From: Diplonema japonicum
Taxonomy: Eukaryota; Euglenozoa; Diplonemea; Diplonemida; Diplonemidae
Length of the DNA stretch: 64,000 nucleotides
Direction of reading: 5' to 3'
NCBI GenBank assembly: GCA_964019335.1
Contig: OZ025652.1
Coordinates: forward strand, 248,001 to 312,000
The first letter of the stretch is position 1. Each line of letters starts with the position of its first letter. Below, piece after piece: positions 1 through 9,488 of this stretch. The notes under the pieces were generated by a model, which was not told the origin of the DNA, made no database searches, and saw only the letters and a program-made list of their open reading frames with translations. The position numbers and the translations under genes were made by a program.

Positions 1-1797
1 AAACTCCAACCCTCGCTCATCAGCAAGCCTTGATAGCATCCTCCCCAACGACCCCTTCCGCGACAGGATCGACCGGTGCGTCCCACCCAGCGACCGCATC
101 GAGTTCTTTCTGGACATTGACATCCACACAGCAGGCGTCGTGCCTGTGGAGGACACCGTCGACGACGTCACGCGCATGGGGACAACATCGCTCATCACGT
201 CGGGGACGACCCTTATCCATGCATCGCCGTCCACCCACCTCACCTCCTTGTCGCTTGTCTCGCGGACTGCCACCCCGTCCATTACCAACTCAGTCCCCAC
301 CTGGCGGATCTCGTACGACGAAGACGACCCGCATGGCCGTGTGACGGTCGCTATCTTATCGCGCACCACCCAAGTGCATTCCCCGTTGTCCCTCCATTCT
401 CCTTGCAGCTGCCCCAGCACCTTGTCATGCAGCGACGGGGGGTTGCCAGGGGGCGTTGCCAGGTTAAGGCTCTCGACCTCATCGATGCACGCTGCAGGGG
501 GTGTGCTGGGTACTACTGCAGTTTCCGCGTTGTTAGTGAAGTGAATATGTCTCCCTGTCTTGCTTGAAGGTTGACGGGAGATACTTGGACTTGAGTCGTC
601 CTTGAGCGGTGTGTTATGCGAAGGGAAGTTGGACACTGGCGGCGTCTGGTTTGCGTATACTGACACAGATTCTTCCATTCTTATGCTGAGGCGGTCCAGG
701 ATGACCTCCTCTTCAGGGATGCTGGGTGGTGGCGGGGGAACGGGTGACGGTGGTGGTTTCATTTTCTCCTCTTCCTGTCTTTGCATAAGTGCTTCAAGCC
801 TGAACTCTTCTTCTTTGATCCGTTTGGTGAGCTCCTTGAGCCTTTCCTCTTCGGTCTTGATTGCGTTCTCAGCTTCTTTGACCTTTTCTTCCTCCCGCCG
901 GCGGTCTGCTTCCATGGCGGCCAATCGTTCTTCTTCTTCAGCCCGCAGTTTTTGCACCTCGCGTAGCTTTTCTTGTTCCTCTTGACGAAGCTTTTCTTCT
1001 TCCTCTTGTTTGCTGGGGCTGGGGACAGGAGGCGGGGGTTCATAAGAAGTTTCCGTGTCCTTGGAAGCGCTATGGATCAGGGAGACGGGGGACGGCGAGG
1101 GCAGGGGAGGAGTGTGCATCGGCGGGGGGTACGAAGCACCTAAGGAAGGTGTTGTTTGCACGCCATGCGAGAAAGTAGTGTGGATGGGTGTGGGGTTGTA
1201 GGTGACAGGAGGTGGCTGTGACGGTGTCGAGGAGGCCGAGGGCACATGTCTATGGGGGAGGGGCGTCACAGGGACGGGTGAAGTGTACATAGAAATGGGC
1301 ACAGGCGACGTGGCCACATCAGGGACACGCAATCCGGGCAGACTCGGTGCGTAAGGAGACCGCGTGATGTACGCAGTGCTTGGCGAGTGGTACTCTTGGA
1401 TGGGTTCGATGTCTGTGACAAGAACGTTGATGCGCCGTGTGCCGCCATCACGCCTGCAGTCCCAATGCACATTGATGCCGCCTTGCAGGGATGGATCATC
1501 GGAAGGGCCGTGCACTACTCCACAGTCACCCACAGCCACTGCTTGGATCCCGCGTACTGTAAGTTCAGACACTGCTCGGATCCGCGTGCCTGCGTTGATT
1601 CTGCGGTGTGATTCCCCTCTTAAGTTCGTTATCTGATCCCGCAAGGCTTCTGCCTTCCCACTCAACCTCGCTAGTTCCCCCGACCTTGTGTACCCTGCCC
1701 GGCTTGCATATTCCTGCGTCCTTGGTGGCGACAAATTTCTCACTACCCTCACCGGCGAGGCGGCCCTCCATCCCTCACCTTCCCCTTGGTGGTACAT
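1..1797 (-). CDS. Proline-rich coiled-coil protein with SH3-like and Trp-anchored beta modules, 3'-truncated
   Basis: The minus frame is open from an ATG at 1797 to the window edge: 599 codons and no stop, so the C-terminus is missing. Residues 66-139 look like a small beta-barrel of the SH3/KOW type ('GVVHGPSDDP', 'INVHWDCRRDGG', 'RRINVLVTD'). Residues 150-255 are proline, serine and threonine rich. Residues 259-346 are a highly charged coiled coil (runs such as EEEEKLRQEEQEKLREVQKL). Another proline stretch follows. Residues 462-529 form a beta-rich motif anchored by tryptophans ('LQGEWRDNGECTW', 'VRWVDGDAWIRV'), a pattern I associate with dinoflagellate and perkinsid proteins. I do not recognise the full protein. 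A cytoplasmic scaffold role is inference. The order SH3-like, proline-rich, coiled coil resembles the gene at 30799-31908. Confidence 0.75.
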   Translation of the reverse strand, partial: MYHQGEGEGWRAASPVRVVRNLSPPRTQEYASRAGYTRSGELARLSGKAEALRDQITNLRGESHRRINAGTRIRAVSELTVRGIQAVAVGDCGVVHGPSDDPSLQGGINVHWDCRRDGGTRRINVLVTDIEPIQEYHSPSTAYITRSPYAPSLPGLRVPDVATSPVPISMYTSPVPVTPLPHRHVPSASSTPSQPPPVTYNPTPIHTTFSHGVQTTPSLGASYPPPMHTPPLPSPSPVSLIHSASKDTETSYEPPPPVPSPSKQEEEEKLRQEEQEKLREVQKLRAEEEERLAAMEADRRREEEKVKEAENAIKTEEERLKELTKRIKEEEFRLEALMQRQEEEKMKPPPSPVPPPPPSIPEEEVILDRLSIRMEESVSVYANQTPPVSNFPSHNTPLKDDSSPSISRQPSSKTGRHIHFTNNAETAVVPSTPPAACIDEVESLNLATPPGNPPSLHDKVLGQLQGEWRDNGECTWVVRDKIATVTRPCGSSSSYEIRQVGTELVMDGVAVRETSDKEVRWVDGDAWIRVVPDVMSDVVPMRVTSSTVSSTGTTPAVWMSMSRKNSMRSLGGTHRSILSRKGSLGRMLSRLADERGLEF

Positions 1798-2111
1798 TTC
1801 TCCAACAAACGTTTGGCCTTCTATTTTCTTTCTCTTTTTCTTGCTGTATCTACTTCGTATTTCTTTATTTACGGTAAATCTTCTGCTTATTCTTCTCTTT
1901 TTCTTTTTGCTTTTCTTTTTTTATTATTTCCGGATGATGAAACGACAGTTGTTGGACTAGATCAGAATGTCATTTTTCGCTGCGAGGAGGTGTTTCTCTC
2001 TCTTATCTTTCTTTTTTGGAGATCTGGGGTGGGGGGGGGGGGGGGGGGGGGCTCCCTCTGTGGTGTACTTTGAATGGGCTGCACAAATAAAAAAAAAGGA
2101 AGAGATAAAAA
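1798..2111. other. Spacer with 21-nt G run
   Basis: AT-rich spacer upstream of the leftmost gene. It contains pyrimidine-rich tracts (1810-1930) and an uninterrupted run of 21 G at 2031-2051. ORFs read through it on the plus strand are low-complexity Phe/Leu/Ser strings and are not genes. I see no other feature. Confidence 0.6.
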
Positions 2112-2159
2112 ATATATGAGTTAAAGGAAGTCTTTGTGAGACGCCCCCTTGTTCTCATC
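2112..2159. repeat. 48-bp hairpin element, copy 1
   Basis: This 48-bp stretch is identical to 4036-4083, with unrelated flanks. Positions 2116-2158 fold as nested short stems: ATGAG with CTCAT, AAGG with CCTT, and GTCT with AGAC closing a TTGTG loop. The order suits either strand. It lies in the spacer upstream of the leftmost gene. It could be a small RNA, a cis-element shared by two spacers, or a miniature mobile repeat; the sequence alone does not decide. Confidence 0.85.
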
Positions 2160-2179
2160 TTCTAAAAAAAATATAAGAG

Positions 2180-2443
2180 TTAAGGCGACTGGTGTTGGCG
2201 GCGCCTTGCACAAGAACTGTCTACTTGATTAGAGGGGGCGTACCGCGGCCGAGTTGTAGCTTCTTCTGCGTTCCGCGTCGTGTCCTTAATGCGTCCGGTG
2301 TACAGCTCAACTCCAACCGGGGCGTCGGGTAACCAAGATTCGGCGCTCATGCATGTTTGCTGCCTGTTCGTCACCCTGAGCATCTGCGTTATGTTCTTCC
2401 ACTCGGGCGCTACCGGTGATGACCTATGAAGCGAACAACACAT
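2180..2443 (-). CDS. Doubtful 87-aa ORF
   Basis: This ATG-initiated ORF has about 50% GC, clearly above the surrounding spacers, but encodes an 87-aa basic peptide with no motif I recognise. A short ORF upstream (ATG at 2524, reading MKCVQLEAL) could be joined in frame by a 38-nt GT-AG intron starting GTGGTG and ending ATCAG at 2444, which would add a short hydrophobic leader; this is speculative. The region may instead be 3' UTR of the gene at 2575-3913 or a noncoding RNA. The stop codon lies next to an inverted repeat (AAGGCG at 2182 with CGCCTT at about 2202). Confidence 0.3.
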   Translation of the reverse strand: MCCSLHRSSPVAPEWKNITQMLRVTNRQQTCMSAESWLPDAPVGVELYTGRIKDTTRNAEEATTRPRYAPSNQVDSSCARRRQHQSP

Positions 2444-2574
2444 CTGATGTACTACTTATATTTCCATGTTTTTTCCACCACAAAAAAAAGATGTGGAGAG
2501 GAAAGTGCTTCCAGCTGAACACACTTCATTGTAAAGCGACTGTTACAAGAACGCTTCTGAAAAAAAAACCCCTA

Positions 2575-3913
2575 TCACCAATCGTTCTCTGACCTCCTAT
2601 CGTTTCTATGGCTGCGCTCGCTGCGGTTACTACGCTCCGACCTTCTGCTGTCTCCGTGATAGTCCCTGTGGCTGTCCTGGTTGTGATTGCGTCTCCTTCT
2701 CTCCTCTCTGATGTTCCTTTTGTGCACTTCACCAGACTTCCATTTTCCCATCAAGCCCTGTTTTCGAGTTAACGTAACAAAGTTTCCCTTTGTCGCATAC
2801 CTTTTTTGCGGTTTCCCAGTCATCTTCAGCTTCCTCCTCCCACACTGACAGTGCACGAGCCAGCTTGGTCTTGTCGAGGGCCTTTTTGCTCCTCAGCCAG
2901 TCCTTGCCATCTTTGATAAAGTGCTCCACCTTGTTGCTGTCCTGCAAAGCGTCGATCACCTCGTTCTCTGAGACATCGATGTTCTTCAGCCTCGGACCGT
3001 CAGTGACGTATTTCAAAGGGAGGGCTGCGCCCTTGAACTCATGAACAGTCCTCCCGTCCATGTTGAGGTTCTCCTCGCTGAGATAGAACTCAACCTGCTT
3101 CTTAATGAAAACCAACCTGTCCTGCGAAGGACGGGATCTTCTATCAACGTCCCTTCTACTCTGTCCTTCTTCTTTATGACCTCTTTCCTCTCTATGTCCC
3201 CTTTCCTCTCTATGTTCTCTTCTTTCCTCTCTGTTATGTCCTCCACTCTCCCTCCTTTCACTTCTCCTCCTCTCCTCTCTCCCGTTGTTGTTCCATCCCT
3301 CGTGTTCTTCACTGCGACTGTCGTCCCAGTCGCCGTCACGGTCCTGACGTCGAGAGCTTCTTTCCTCACTCACTCTTCTCTCGCTTTCCTCATATCTGTC
3401 GTCATTGTTTCTGTCACTCCTGCGGTGTCTGTGTCTTTCTTCACTGCGCTGTTCTTCTCTGTGCCTGTCCTCCCTGTCCTCTCTGTACCTGTCCTCTCTG
3501 TACCTGTCCTCCCTGTCCTCTCTGTGCCTGTCCTCCCTGTCCTCTCTGTGCCTGTCCTCCTTGTCCTCTCTGTGCCTATGCCTGTCCCCATTGGTTTGCC
3601 TGCTTTCCTCGTACCTTTCTTCACTGCCATCCCTGTAGGATCTGTCCCTGCCCCTGCTGTGGCTCCTTTCTCTTTCTCCCCCTTCGTAACCCCTACTATG
3701 GTTCATTTCTTTTTCTTCCCGTTCGTAACGGCCCCTGCTGTGGCTCCTTTTAGATCTGTCGTAGCTCTGCCCCCCTCTGTTCCTACCTTCCCACCTATCA
3801 TCGTGCCTGTCACTGCCTTTTCGGCCCTTACCGCCTTTCTTGCCACCTGAGGACCCCCTGTCCCCAGGGCCTTGGCTTCTGTCCCTTCTTTGACCTCCTT
3901 TGTTGCCACCCAT
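2575..3913 (-). CDS. RS/RE-repeat protein with La-like motif (two exons)
   Basis: Exon 1 is 3913-2801 and exon 2 is 2757-2575, giving 431 aa. The N-terminal 270 residues are arginine, glutamate, aspartate and histidine rich (repeats of REDRHREDR), like SR-type splicing or RNA-processing proteins. Residues about 278-355 resemble a La motif (VEFYLSEENL, then ALPLKYVTDGPRLKNIDVSE and a DGK turn), an RNA-binding winged helix. The 43-nt intron 2758-2800 begins GTATGC and ends AACAG, phase 0. Without splicing the frame stops at 2729; with it the frame continues into a further RS-like tail rich in RSERS and ending ENDW. That compositional match is the reason for the exon call. An RNA-binding nuclear or mRNP role is inference. 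Confidence 0.85.
2758..2800 (-). other. 43-nt spliceosomal intron
   Basis: On the minus strand the junction reads AAG|GTATGC...CGAAAACAG|GGC, with a candidate branch site GTTAAC 15 nt before the acceptor. Removal restores an RS-rich frame on the far side. Confidence 0.85.
3450..3590 (-). repeat. Coding minisatellite of REDR repeats
   Basis: On the plus strand this is a run of near-identical units of 12-24 bp built from CTGTCCTC(C/T)CTGT. It encodes tandem DRHREDR and DRYREDR units in the RS protein. Repeat number is likely to vary between alleles. Confidence 0.8.
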
Positions 3914-4035
3914 TTGTTACCTTGCACCTGAGGAGGTTCTGTAGAAAATCATGCACGTGTGACTGGCCTTGATAACAGAGAAGAACCTGATCAGAGACAT
4001 AAAGCAGAAGGAGAAAAGGAGGAACAGAAAAAAAT

Positions 4036-4083
4036 ATATATGAGTTAAAGGAAGTCTTTGTGAGACGCCCCCTTGTTCTCATC
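4036..4083. repeat. 48-bp hairpin element, copy 2
   Basis: This matches 2112-2159 at all 48 positions, with the same nested stems (4040-4082). It lies 123 bp upstream of the RS/La-like gene start and downstream of the membrane protein gene's stop. Flanks differ: poly-A follows here, TTCT then poly-A in copy 1. Confidence 0.85.
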
Positions 4084-4838
4084 AAAAAAAAAAAGGAGCA
4101 CTCCTCACTTTCACCCTGTCACTTTTTCTCTCTCTTTTTTGCAAGATAAAAAGAATAAACGAAGATATATCCATTGAAACTTTCTCTTTTTTTTTTGTCC
4201 CCTTCGATCCTCTCTGCGCAACGTATTCAAATAAAAAAAAACTGTTTTTTTTTACTTCTTTGTTCATTTCCTCCCGAGCACCTGTGTTCATTCTGGTTGC
4301 CTTTTTTATTCTCTGTTTTTTCTTTCTTCTTTTAACCAAAACTCCCAGAACCTTTATCGGCACTACGACTCTGGCTGTGGTGTATGCTTTTTTTTTTTTC
4401 TTTTTTTTTTTCTATTCTCGAAAAGAAAATTCTTCTTCTTTTTTAAAAGGAGTGTTTCCAAGCAAAAAAAATTCAGTGAACTGTGTGTGAGGAAGGGAAA
4501 ATACATGGGCATGCAGTTAAGGGCCATTCGCTTTTTTTTTTTTTCTTCTTCTTTTTTTATATTTTATCCCCTCCACTTTTTTCTGTTTCTCTTTTTAGAA
4601 TCCCTACTTCTTAATGGAACAACAAATAAAAACGAGTAAAAAAAATACATGTGCGAAAGAAAACGAAACGAAAGAGAAAAAGGAACACCACTGTACTTTT
4701 ATTTCCTCGTTCTTTTACCCCCCTAGCCTTGAGCACTCTGACCATTAAAGATCATTGCGCAGGCCTTTCTTTGAATTCTCCTTTTTTCTCTTTTTCCCCT
4801 GTTTCTCCTTCCTCCTTTCCCCCCTTTCTACTCTACGT
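4084..4838. other. Low-complexity spacer
   Basis: Poly-A and poly-T tracts dominate. Open frames here are Phe/Ser/Lys homopolymer artefacts. I see no gene, RNA or repeat beyond the homopolymers. Confidence 0.6.
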
Positions 4839-7199
4839 TTACAACTCCTCCAACTCCCCATACTGCCCCTCCATTCTCCAGTCTGATGCATCCGCAAGGT
4901 CATCAAGCTCATCATCATCAAGCTCCTCGTCGATGGACTCGTCTTCTTCTTCCTGTTTTTTTTGGTTTTTTCTTTTTCTTGTGTTCCCCTTCCAAACCTC
5001 CATTCGCTTCTTAATGACATAAGCAACCGCCGCAGCCGCACCACACACCAACACCATGCACACCACAAGTACAATGATCCCAACAGGAGGAGACGAGCCC
5101 CCCCCTCCCGGCGATGGTGTAGCCGGTGTGTCTGTCACGCTACCCGCAGGCGACGGTGTCGAGTTCGTCATCACATCATCCGGGCTGATGTACACACTGG
5201 CATCGGCAGGCTCCGTGAACTGGTAGATGGTGTTGTCCAGAATGGAGTGCGTCATGAACGCCACAGCGCGTACCTGGATCAACCCGCACTTGTCTAGGTC
5301 CTGGCAATGCTCCATGTGTATTTCCAGGCCTTCCGCCTCCGAGCTGTAGTTGTAGGGGTATATGTTCCAGCTTGCGAAGTCGTTGTTGAAGCACGCGCTG
5401 TTGTTGTGCCAGTCGCACCAGATGTACCGCACGGCGATCACACACGCCTCGCACTGGTATGTGGGAATCACTGTGATGGGGATCTTCTCGCCAACACTCA
5501 GCCTGCAGTCCTGCTTATTCGCTGTGTGTGTGGCGTCGCATTGCCGCTGCACGGCGCTCTTGATGACGGGAGGTGCTGGTTTGTAGCTGCAAGTCGAATG
5601 GACAGAAACAGTCCACTCACATGGCGCGGTGCAGCTCTGCTGTGACAGGACGTCGCAGATGTCGGTCTTAACGGGGGGTGTCGGTGTATCGGGTGCATCC
5701 GTGGGCGGAACCGGGGGGGCAGCAGTCGCAAAGGGAGGCAAAGGTGTAGGCAAAGGCGTCTTGGGCAATGGTGTGGGGATGGGTGTGGGCGCGTCTGTTT
5801 CGGGTGCAGTGGGTACAGGGGTCGGCCCCGGCGTAGATGCACCAGGAGTCGGATTCGGCGTAGGCGGCGCAGTGGGCACTGGAGTGGGCATGGGTGTCGG
5901 GTTGGGTATGATCTCAAAACTCTTAGTAGCCATAGCGGAGTAGAATACGTCCCTGAACCTGCCGGCAAGGGACGCCTCTAGATGTGCGATGACCTTGATG
6001 GTAAAGTTCCCTGGTGACGACCACACAAGCGAGCATGGCACCTTGCAGACATAGGACTGTGGTCCTGTCGCTTTGGCATCAGGCATCGACGGTTCCATGG
6101 CGTCGCTCTCGTTGCTCCCGACCGTCCAGTAGAAGGCACGGACGGTCTCGAAGCCGCTGCCCCATGAGGGGAAGGAGAACTCAAAGAGAGCGTCGTCGAT
6201 GCCTATGCTGTCAGCAGTGGGGGTCACAGTGGGCGCCTTGTCGATGTTGCAGTTTGTACCGTTCCACGCGCAGGGACCTTGAGTACCTCCGTCGCGGTTG
6301 CAGGCAAAAATGTCGGCATGGTCATTACAGGGGTCGGCAGACACGGGGAGGCCTTTCCGCACAACGAGCTTCACGTCGTTGAAAGGGTGGATCATGCTGA
6401 CACCTTCCTGCTTGCGGATGTCGTTGTGGTAGGCAGCGGGGGGCGTGATGCCGGTGGGGTAACCTGCACGGATTCTGTTCTCAAGCTGGTAGCTCCAGAT
6501 TTGGTTGGCACCGCAGCCGTCGGGCAGCAAAGCGGGGTCCCAGTCGCACTTGAGACCGAAGGATGGAAGGCGGACGGTGACCCCGCCTCTGTACGAGTAA
6601 AGCTCCATGGCGACGGATATCTTGCCGTCACCAAGCGTGAGGAAGACGGACTCGTCTGAGACAGGGATCCAGTCCTCGGGGAGGCCTTGGACGGTGCAGT
6701 TACCACCAAGCTCTTTGAGCCCTGCCTTGTTAGAGGTCTTGGCGGAACCAGTACACATAGGAGAGCTGAGAGAGAAGACAGCAAGCATGGTACCCAAAGG
6801 GGGGTGGAATTCGAAGTTGGAGTCGGAGTCGGTACCAGCGGCCCATGTGAAGGCCAGACCGTCAGCGTCTGCAAGAGTCATGTTCAACTTCCCTTCGCAC
6901 TTCATCTGATCGTCGCAAGTGCTGGTAGTGGGCTTCGGGAGCGTGATGCCACCCATGCTCAGGTCCACGTACTCATCTGGGGAGAAGGTCAGCTGCGTTC
7001 CTAGAAACCGTTGGCATGTGTAGCCATCCCCGTTGCTCACCGGTGGGAACTGCACCGGGTCGGGGTATTTGTATGTCTTAGGCAAAGACTCGCAGTAGTT
7101 TTTAAACTTCTCTGGCTCCCACCTCATGTTTAAAACCGCCCCCTCCGCCCCCGCAACCAGCCCCATGCATATCAGCAAACCGTGCACGAATGAGTGCAT
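4839..7199 (-). CDS. Type I membrane protein with Pro/Thr stalk, unknown function
   Basis: The frame is open further upstream, but the ATG at 7199 gives a clean signal peptide (MHSFVHGLLICMGLVAGAEG), so I start there: 786 aa. Residues 20-430 are a cysteine-bearing ectodomain with NxS/T sites. It includes a PSI-like cysteine stretch near residue 300 (DPCNDHADIFACNRDGG). Residues about 450-540 are a proline-threonine stalk built on P-x-P-T units. A second cysteine cluster (ICDVLSQQSCTAPCEW) and another ectodomain stretch follow. One transmembrane helix (about 690-712, VGIIVLVVCMVLVCG) leads to a lysine stop-transfer and a strongly acidic tail (EEEDESIDEELDDDELDD). This suggests a cell-surface glycoprotein or adhesin-like protein; ligand and role are unknown. 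Confidence 0.85.
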   Translation of the reverse strand: MHSFVHGLLICMGLVAGAEGAVLNMRWEPEKFKNYCESLPKTYKYPDPVQFPPVSNGDGYTCQRFLGTQLTFSPDEYVDLSMGGITLPKPTTSTCDDQMKCEGKLNMTLADADGLAFTWAAGTDSDSNFEFHPPLGTMLAVFSLSSPMCTGSAKTSNKAGLKELGGNCTVQGLPEDWIPVSDESVFLTLGDGKISVAMELYSYRGGVTVRLPSFGLKCDWDPALLPDGCGANQIWSYQLENRIRAGYPTGITPPAAYHNDIRKQEGVSMIHPFNDVKLVVRKGLPVSADPCNDHADIFACNRDGGTQGPCAWNGTNCNIDKAPTVTPTADSIGIDDALFEFSFPSWGSGFETVRAFYWTVGSNESDAMEPSMPDAKATGPQSYVCKVPCSLVWSSPGNFTIKVIAHLEASLAGRFRDVFYSAMATKSFEIIPNPTPMPTPVPTAPPTPNPTPGASTPGPTPVPTAPETDAPTPIPTPLPKTPLPTPLPPFATAAPPVPPTDAPDTPTPPVKTDICDVLSQQSCTAPCEWTVSVHSTCSYKPAPPVIKSAVQRQCDATHTANKQDCRLSVGEKIPITVIPTYQCEACVIAVRYIWCDWHNNSACFNNDFASWNIYPYNYSSEAEGLEIHMEHCQDLDKCGLIQVRAVAFMTHSILDNTIYQFTEPADASVYISPDDVMTNSTPSPAGSVTDTPATPSPGGGGSSPPVGIIVLVVCMVLVCGAAAAVAYVIKKRMEVWKGNTRKRKNQKKQEEEDESIDEELDDDELDDLADASDWRMEGQYGELEEL

Positions 7200-8849
7200 T
7201 TGGCTCCCCTTCCTGCAGTTGATTTTCCCCCACCGATAGAACGCTGCTATTTTTTGAATAAAAAAAGGGAAACAATGGGGGAAGGGGGATGAGAGGTAAC
7301 TACTACAAGAGAGGGAGATAATAAAGGGAAACAAAAAAAAAAAAAAAACTAGCAGCAGCAACGGGAAAGCACGAGGGGATGTTTCTTTTTTTTCTTTTTT
7401 TTTCCCATCCTCATCCTCCTTGGTACCGATGGTCGGTTGTGGCTACATTGTGTTCCTCTTTTTTTTTTTACCCCCTACTTTTTTAAGCTCTTTGCTTTTT
7501 TTTTTTTCTTTTCCTTCTTCTTTGTCCGAGCACTGCCCATTACTTTTTTTTTTTTTTTTCCTTCCTTCCTTTTTTCTTTTTTTTTTCCTCTTTTCTTTTT
7601 CTCTTTTTTTTTTTTTTTTTCTCCAACAAAAAAAAAGGGAACGTTGGCAAACGTGGGTTTCGGGTTATAAACGACTTCTTTGTTTCTACCCGGCACGTAC
7701 AAGCAACTGCCAGTTCCTATTTTCTTTGTTTCCTCTTCCTCGTTGGGGCTTTTTTTTTTTTTTTCTTTTTTTTTTTCTTCTCCCCCTTCTATTCTCTCTT
7801 TTTTTCTCCCTATTTGCTCTTCAAAAACAAAAAAAATCAAGGAATAAGTCAGGGGGTGGGGAAATGAAGTAGTTGTATACACTAAAAGTTGTTCAAAAAA
7901 AAGTCATCAAAACAACCCATGGTGACCCATGGCGCGTTGTGATACCTCTTTCGTTTCTTTTCTTTCCCCCCCACCCAAAAATAAAAAAGCTAGCTGTAAA
8001 AAGTAAACTGCAACTAGCGATTTCTAGCAGGGGGGGGGGGGGGGGCTTGGGTTGCAACCTTCTCCCGGAAAAGGGAGAAAAAAATGTTGATTGTCCCTTT
8101 CCCCCCTCTTTTATTTTCTCTTCCCCTCTCCCTCCCCCTTTTTTTTCTTTTCTTCTTCATTGTGTGTGTGTGAGTGAGAGCATGAGGGAGATCCAAAAGA
8201 AAAAAATACCCCTTTTCTTTTTTTAAAACAAGCCGCTGAAGGAGGACGTGCCTCTACAAGGGGTTTCTTTTTTTTTTTTTCCTTCTTTTGAATAGCGACA
8301 AATGCTAACTTTTTTTTTTTAGAAAAAAATAAAAAGGGAGAGTGGGGGAAGGGGGAAGCAACCAAGTACTTCCTGTTTTTTTTTTTTTTTTTTTTTTTTA
8401 AATTATTTTTTTCTCTTTTTCTTTTTTTGAAAATGTCTTTTTTTTTTTTTCATTGAGGAAAATAAAAAGAAGGCTTTAGGGCGAGATACCATTCTTTTTT
8501 TTTTTTTTTTTTTTTTTGTTATTTCATAAACCGCAGCTATCAGCTGTTTGAGTCACCCCCCACCAGAACAAAAACAAACAACAGTGTGTTCACCTGCTTA
8601 ACAGGCTCTCGGATAACTCGCGGCTTAATGAAATATACCCCCTTTTGTAACCCCCCTTTTTTTGACTCTAAGAATTGTCTTTTTTTGTTCCTATGTTAGT
8701 CCCCTTTCCCTTTTATGTGCTATAAGTATGCGCTGCTTTCCTCTTTTTTTATATTTCTACCCCCCACGAGGCCTTTCTAGGGGGTTTTTTTATTCCTCCT
8801 TTTTTTTTTTTGTTCCCCCTTCCCCCTTTTAGATACACTTCCCCATCAT
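7200..8849. other. Low-complexity spacer with one complex island
   Basis: It is mostly poly-T/poly-pyrimidine with runs such as 16 G at 8030-8045 and 24 T at 8376-8399. Frames of up to 150 aa here are Phe/Ser strings, not genes. Positions 8521-8660 are compositionally ordinary and contain short inverted repeats (CCTG-CTTAA-CAGG near 8597). They may hold a noncoding RNA, but I recognise none. Positions 8761-8790 carry a CCCCC...GGGGG pair followed by seven T. Confidence 0.55.
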
Positions 8850-9488
8850 TTACTCATCGCTGAAGGCACCTTTCTTGCCACCTTTCTTGCCTCCCTTTTT
8901 GCCCTTTTTCCCGCCTTTCCCTTTTCCCTTGAAGCCTTTTCCGCCCTTCTTTCCTCCCTTGTAACCACCGTCTCCTGACCCTTTGCTGCCTTTGAAGCTG
9001 GACTTTCCTCCCTTGAATTCTCCCTTATGGCCTTTTCCACCTTTTCCCCTGCCCTTGCTCATGCCTCTGTGGCCGCCGTAGCTTGGCTCATAAGTAATCG
9101 CTGGGTAGGAAGCAGTTGTGTCCCAGTCATAGCTACTTCTGTGGCCTTTGCCTCCGTATCCGGACCCTTTGCTACCCTTACCCTTGCCTTTGCCCTTACC
9201 CTTGCCCTTTCCTTTACCTTTTCCTTTGCCCTTGCCTTCGCCCTTGTGGGTACTGCCATAACTGTTGTTGTTGCTTATAAATGAAGAAACCTCCTGTGGA
9301 GGGACTGCTACCTCCCATTCGGTGACGTGTCCCTTGTTTCCCTTGTGCCCCTTGTAGCCTTTTCCACCCTTCCCACTTCGTCCTCTGCTTTCCATGTTGT
9401 AGTTGCTGTGGCCGTACCCGTGGCTGTGGCTGTGCTCCCCCTTGCGGCCCTTGTACCCGAAGGTTTCCTCGTTCTCGTCGTGGACCAT
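8850..9488 (-). CDS. Gly-Lys repeat protein
   Basis: 212 aa starting at the ATG at 9488. The protein is nearly all low complexity: His/Tyr-Gly-rich N-terminus (residues 10-35), a central run of about 12 consecutive GK dipeptides, and a C-terminal half of KGGK, FKG and KKGGKKG repeats. Aromatic residues recur (YGG, SYDW, YPAITYEPSYGG). There is no signal peptide or membrane helix. The strong positive charge and Gly spacing suggest nucleic-acid or polyanion binding, or phase separation; this is inference from composition only. The nucleotide repeats are synonymous variants (GGCAAG, GGTAAG, GGGAAG), which argues that the protein sequence, not only the DNA repeat, is maintained. Confidence 0.7.
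   Translation of the reverse strand: MVHDENEETFGYKGRKGEHSHSHGYGHSNYNMESRGRSGKGGKGYKGHKGNKGHVTEWEVAVPPQEVSSFISNNNSYGSTHKGEGKGKGKGKGKGKGKGKGKGKGSKGSGYGGKGHRSSYDWDTTASYPAITYEPSYGGHRGMSKGRGKGGKGHKGEFKGGKSSFKGSKGSGDGGYKGGKKGGKGFKGKGKGGKKGKKGGKKGGKKGAFSDE

Noticed and set aside
4839-7361. Upstream extension of the membrane protein to 7361
   Set aside because: The extra 54 residues are homopolymer-derived and would bury the clean signal peptide beginning at 7199.
7420-7882. Open frames of 135-150 aa on both strands
   Set aside because: They are Phe/Ser or Lys/Glu strings read out of poly-T tracts, with no motif and no normal codon mix.
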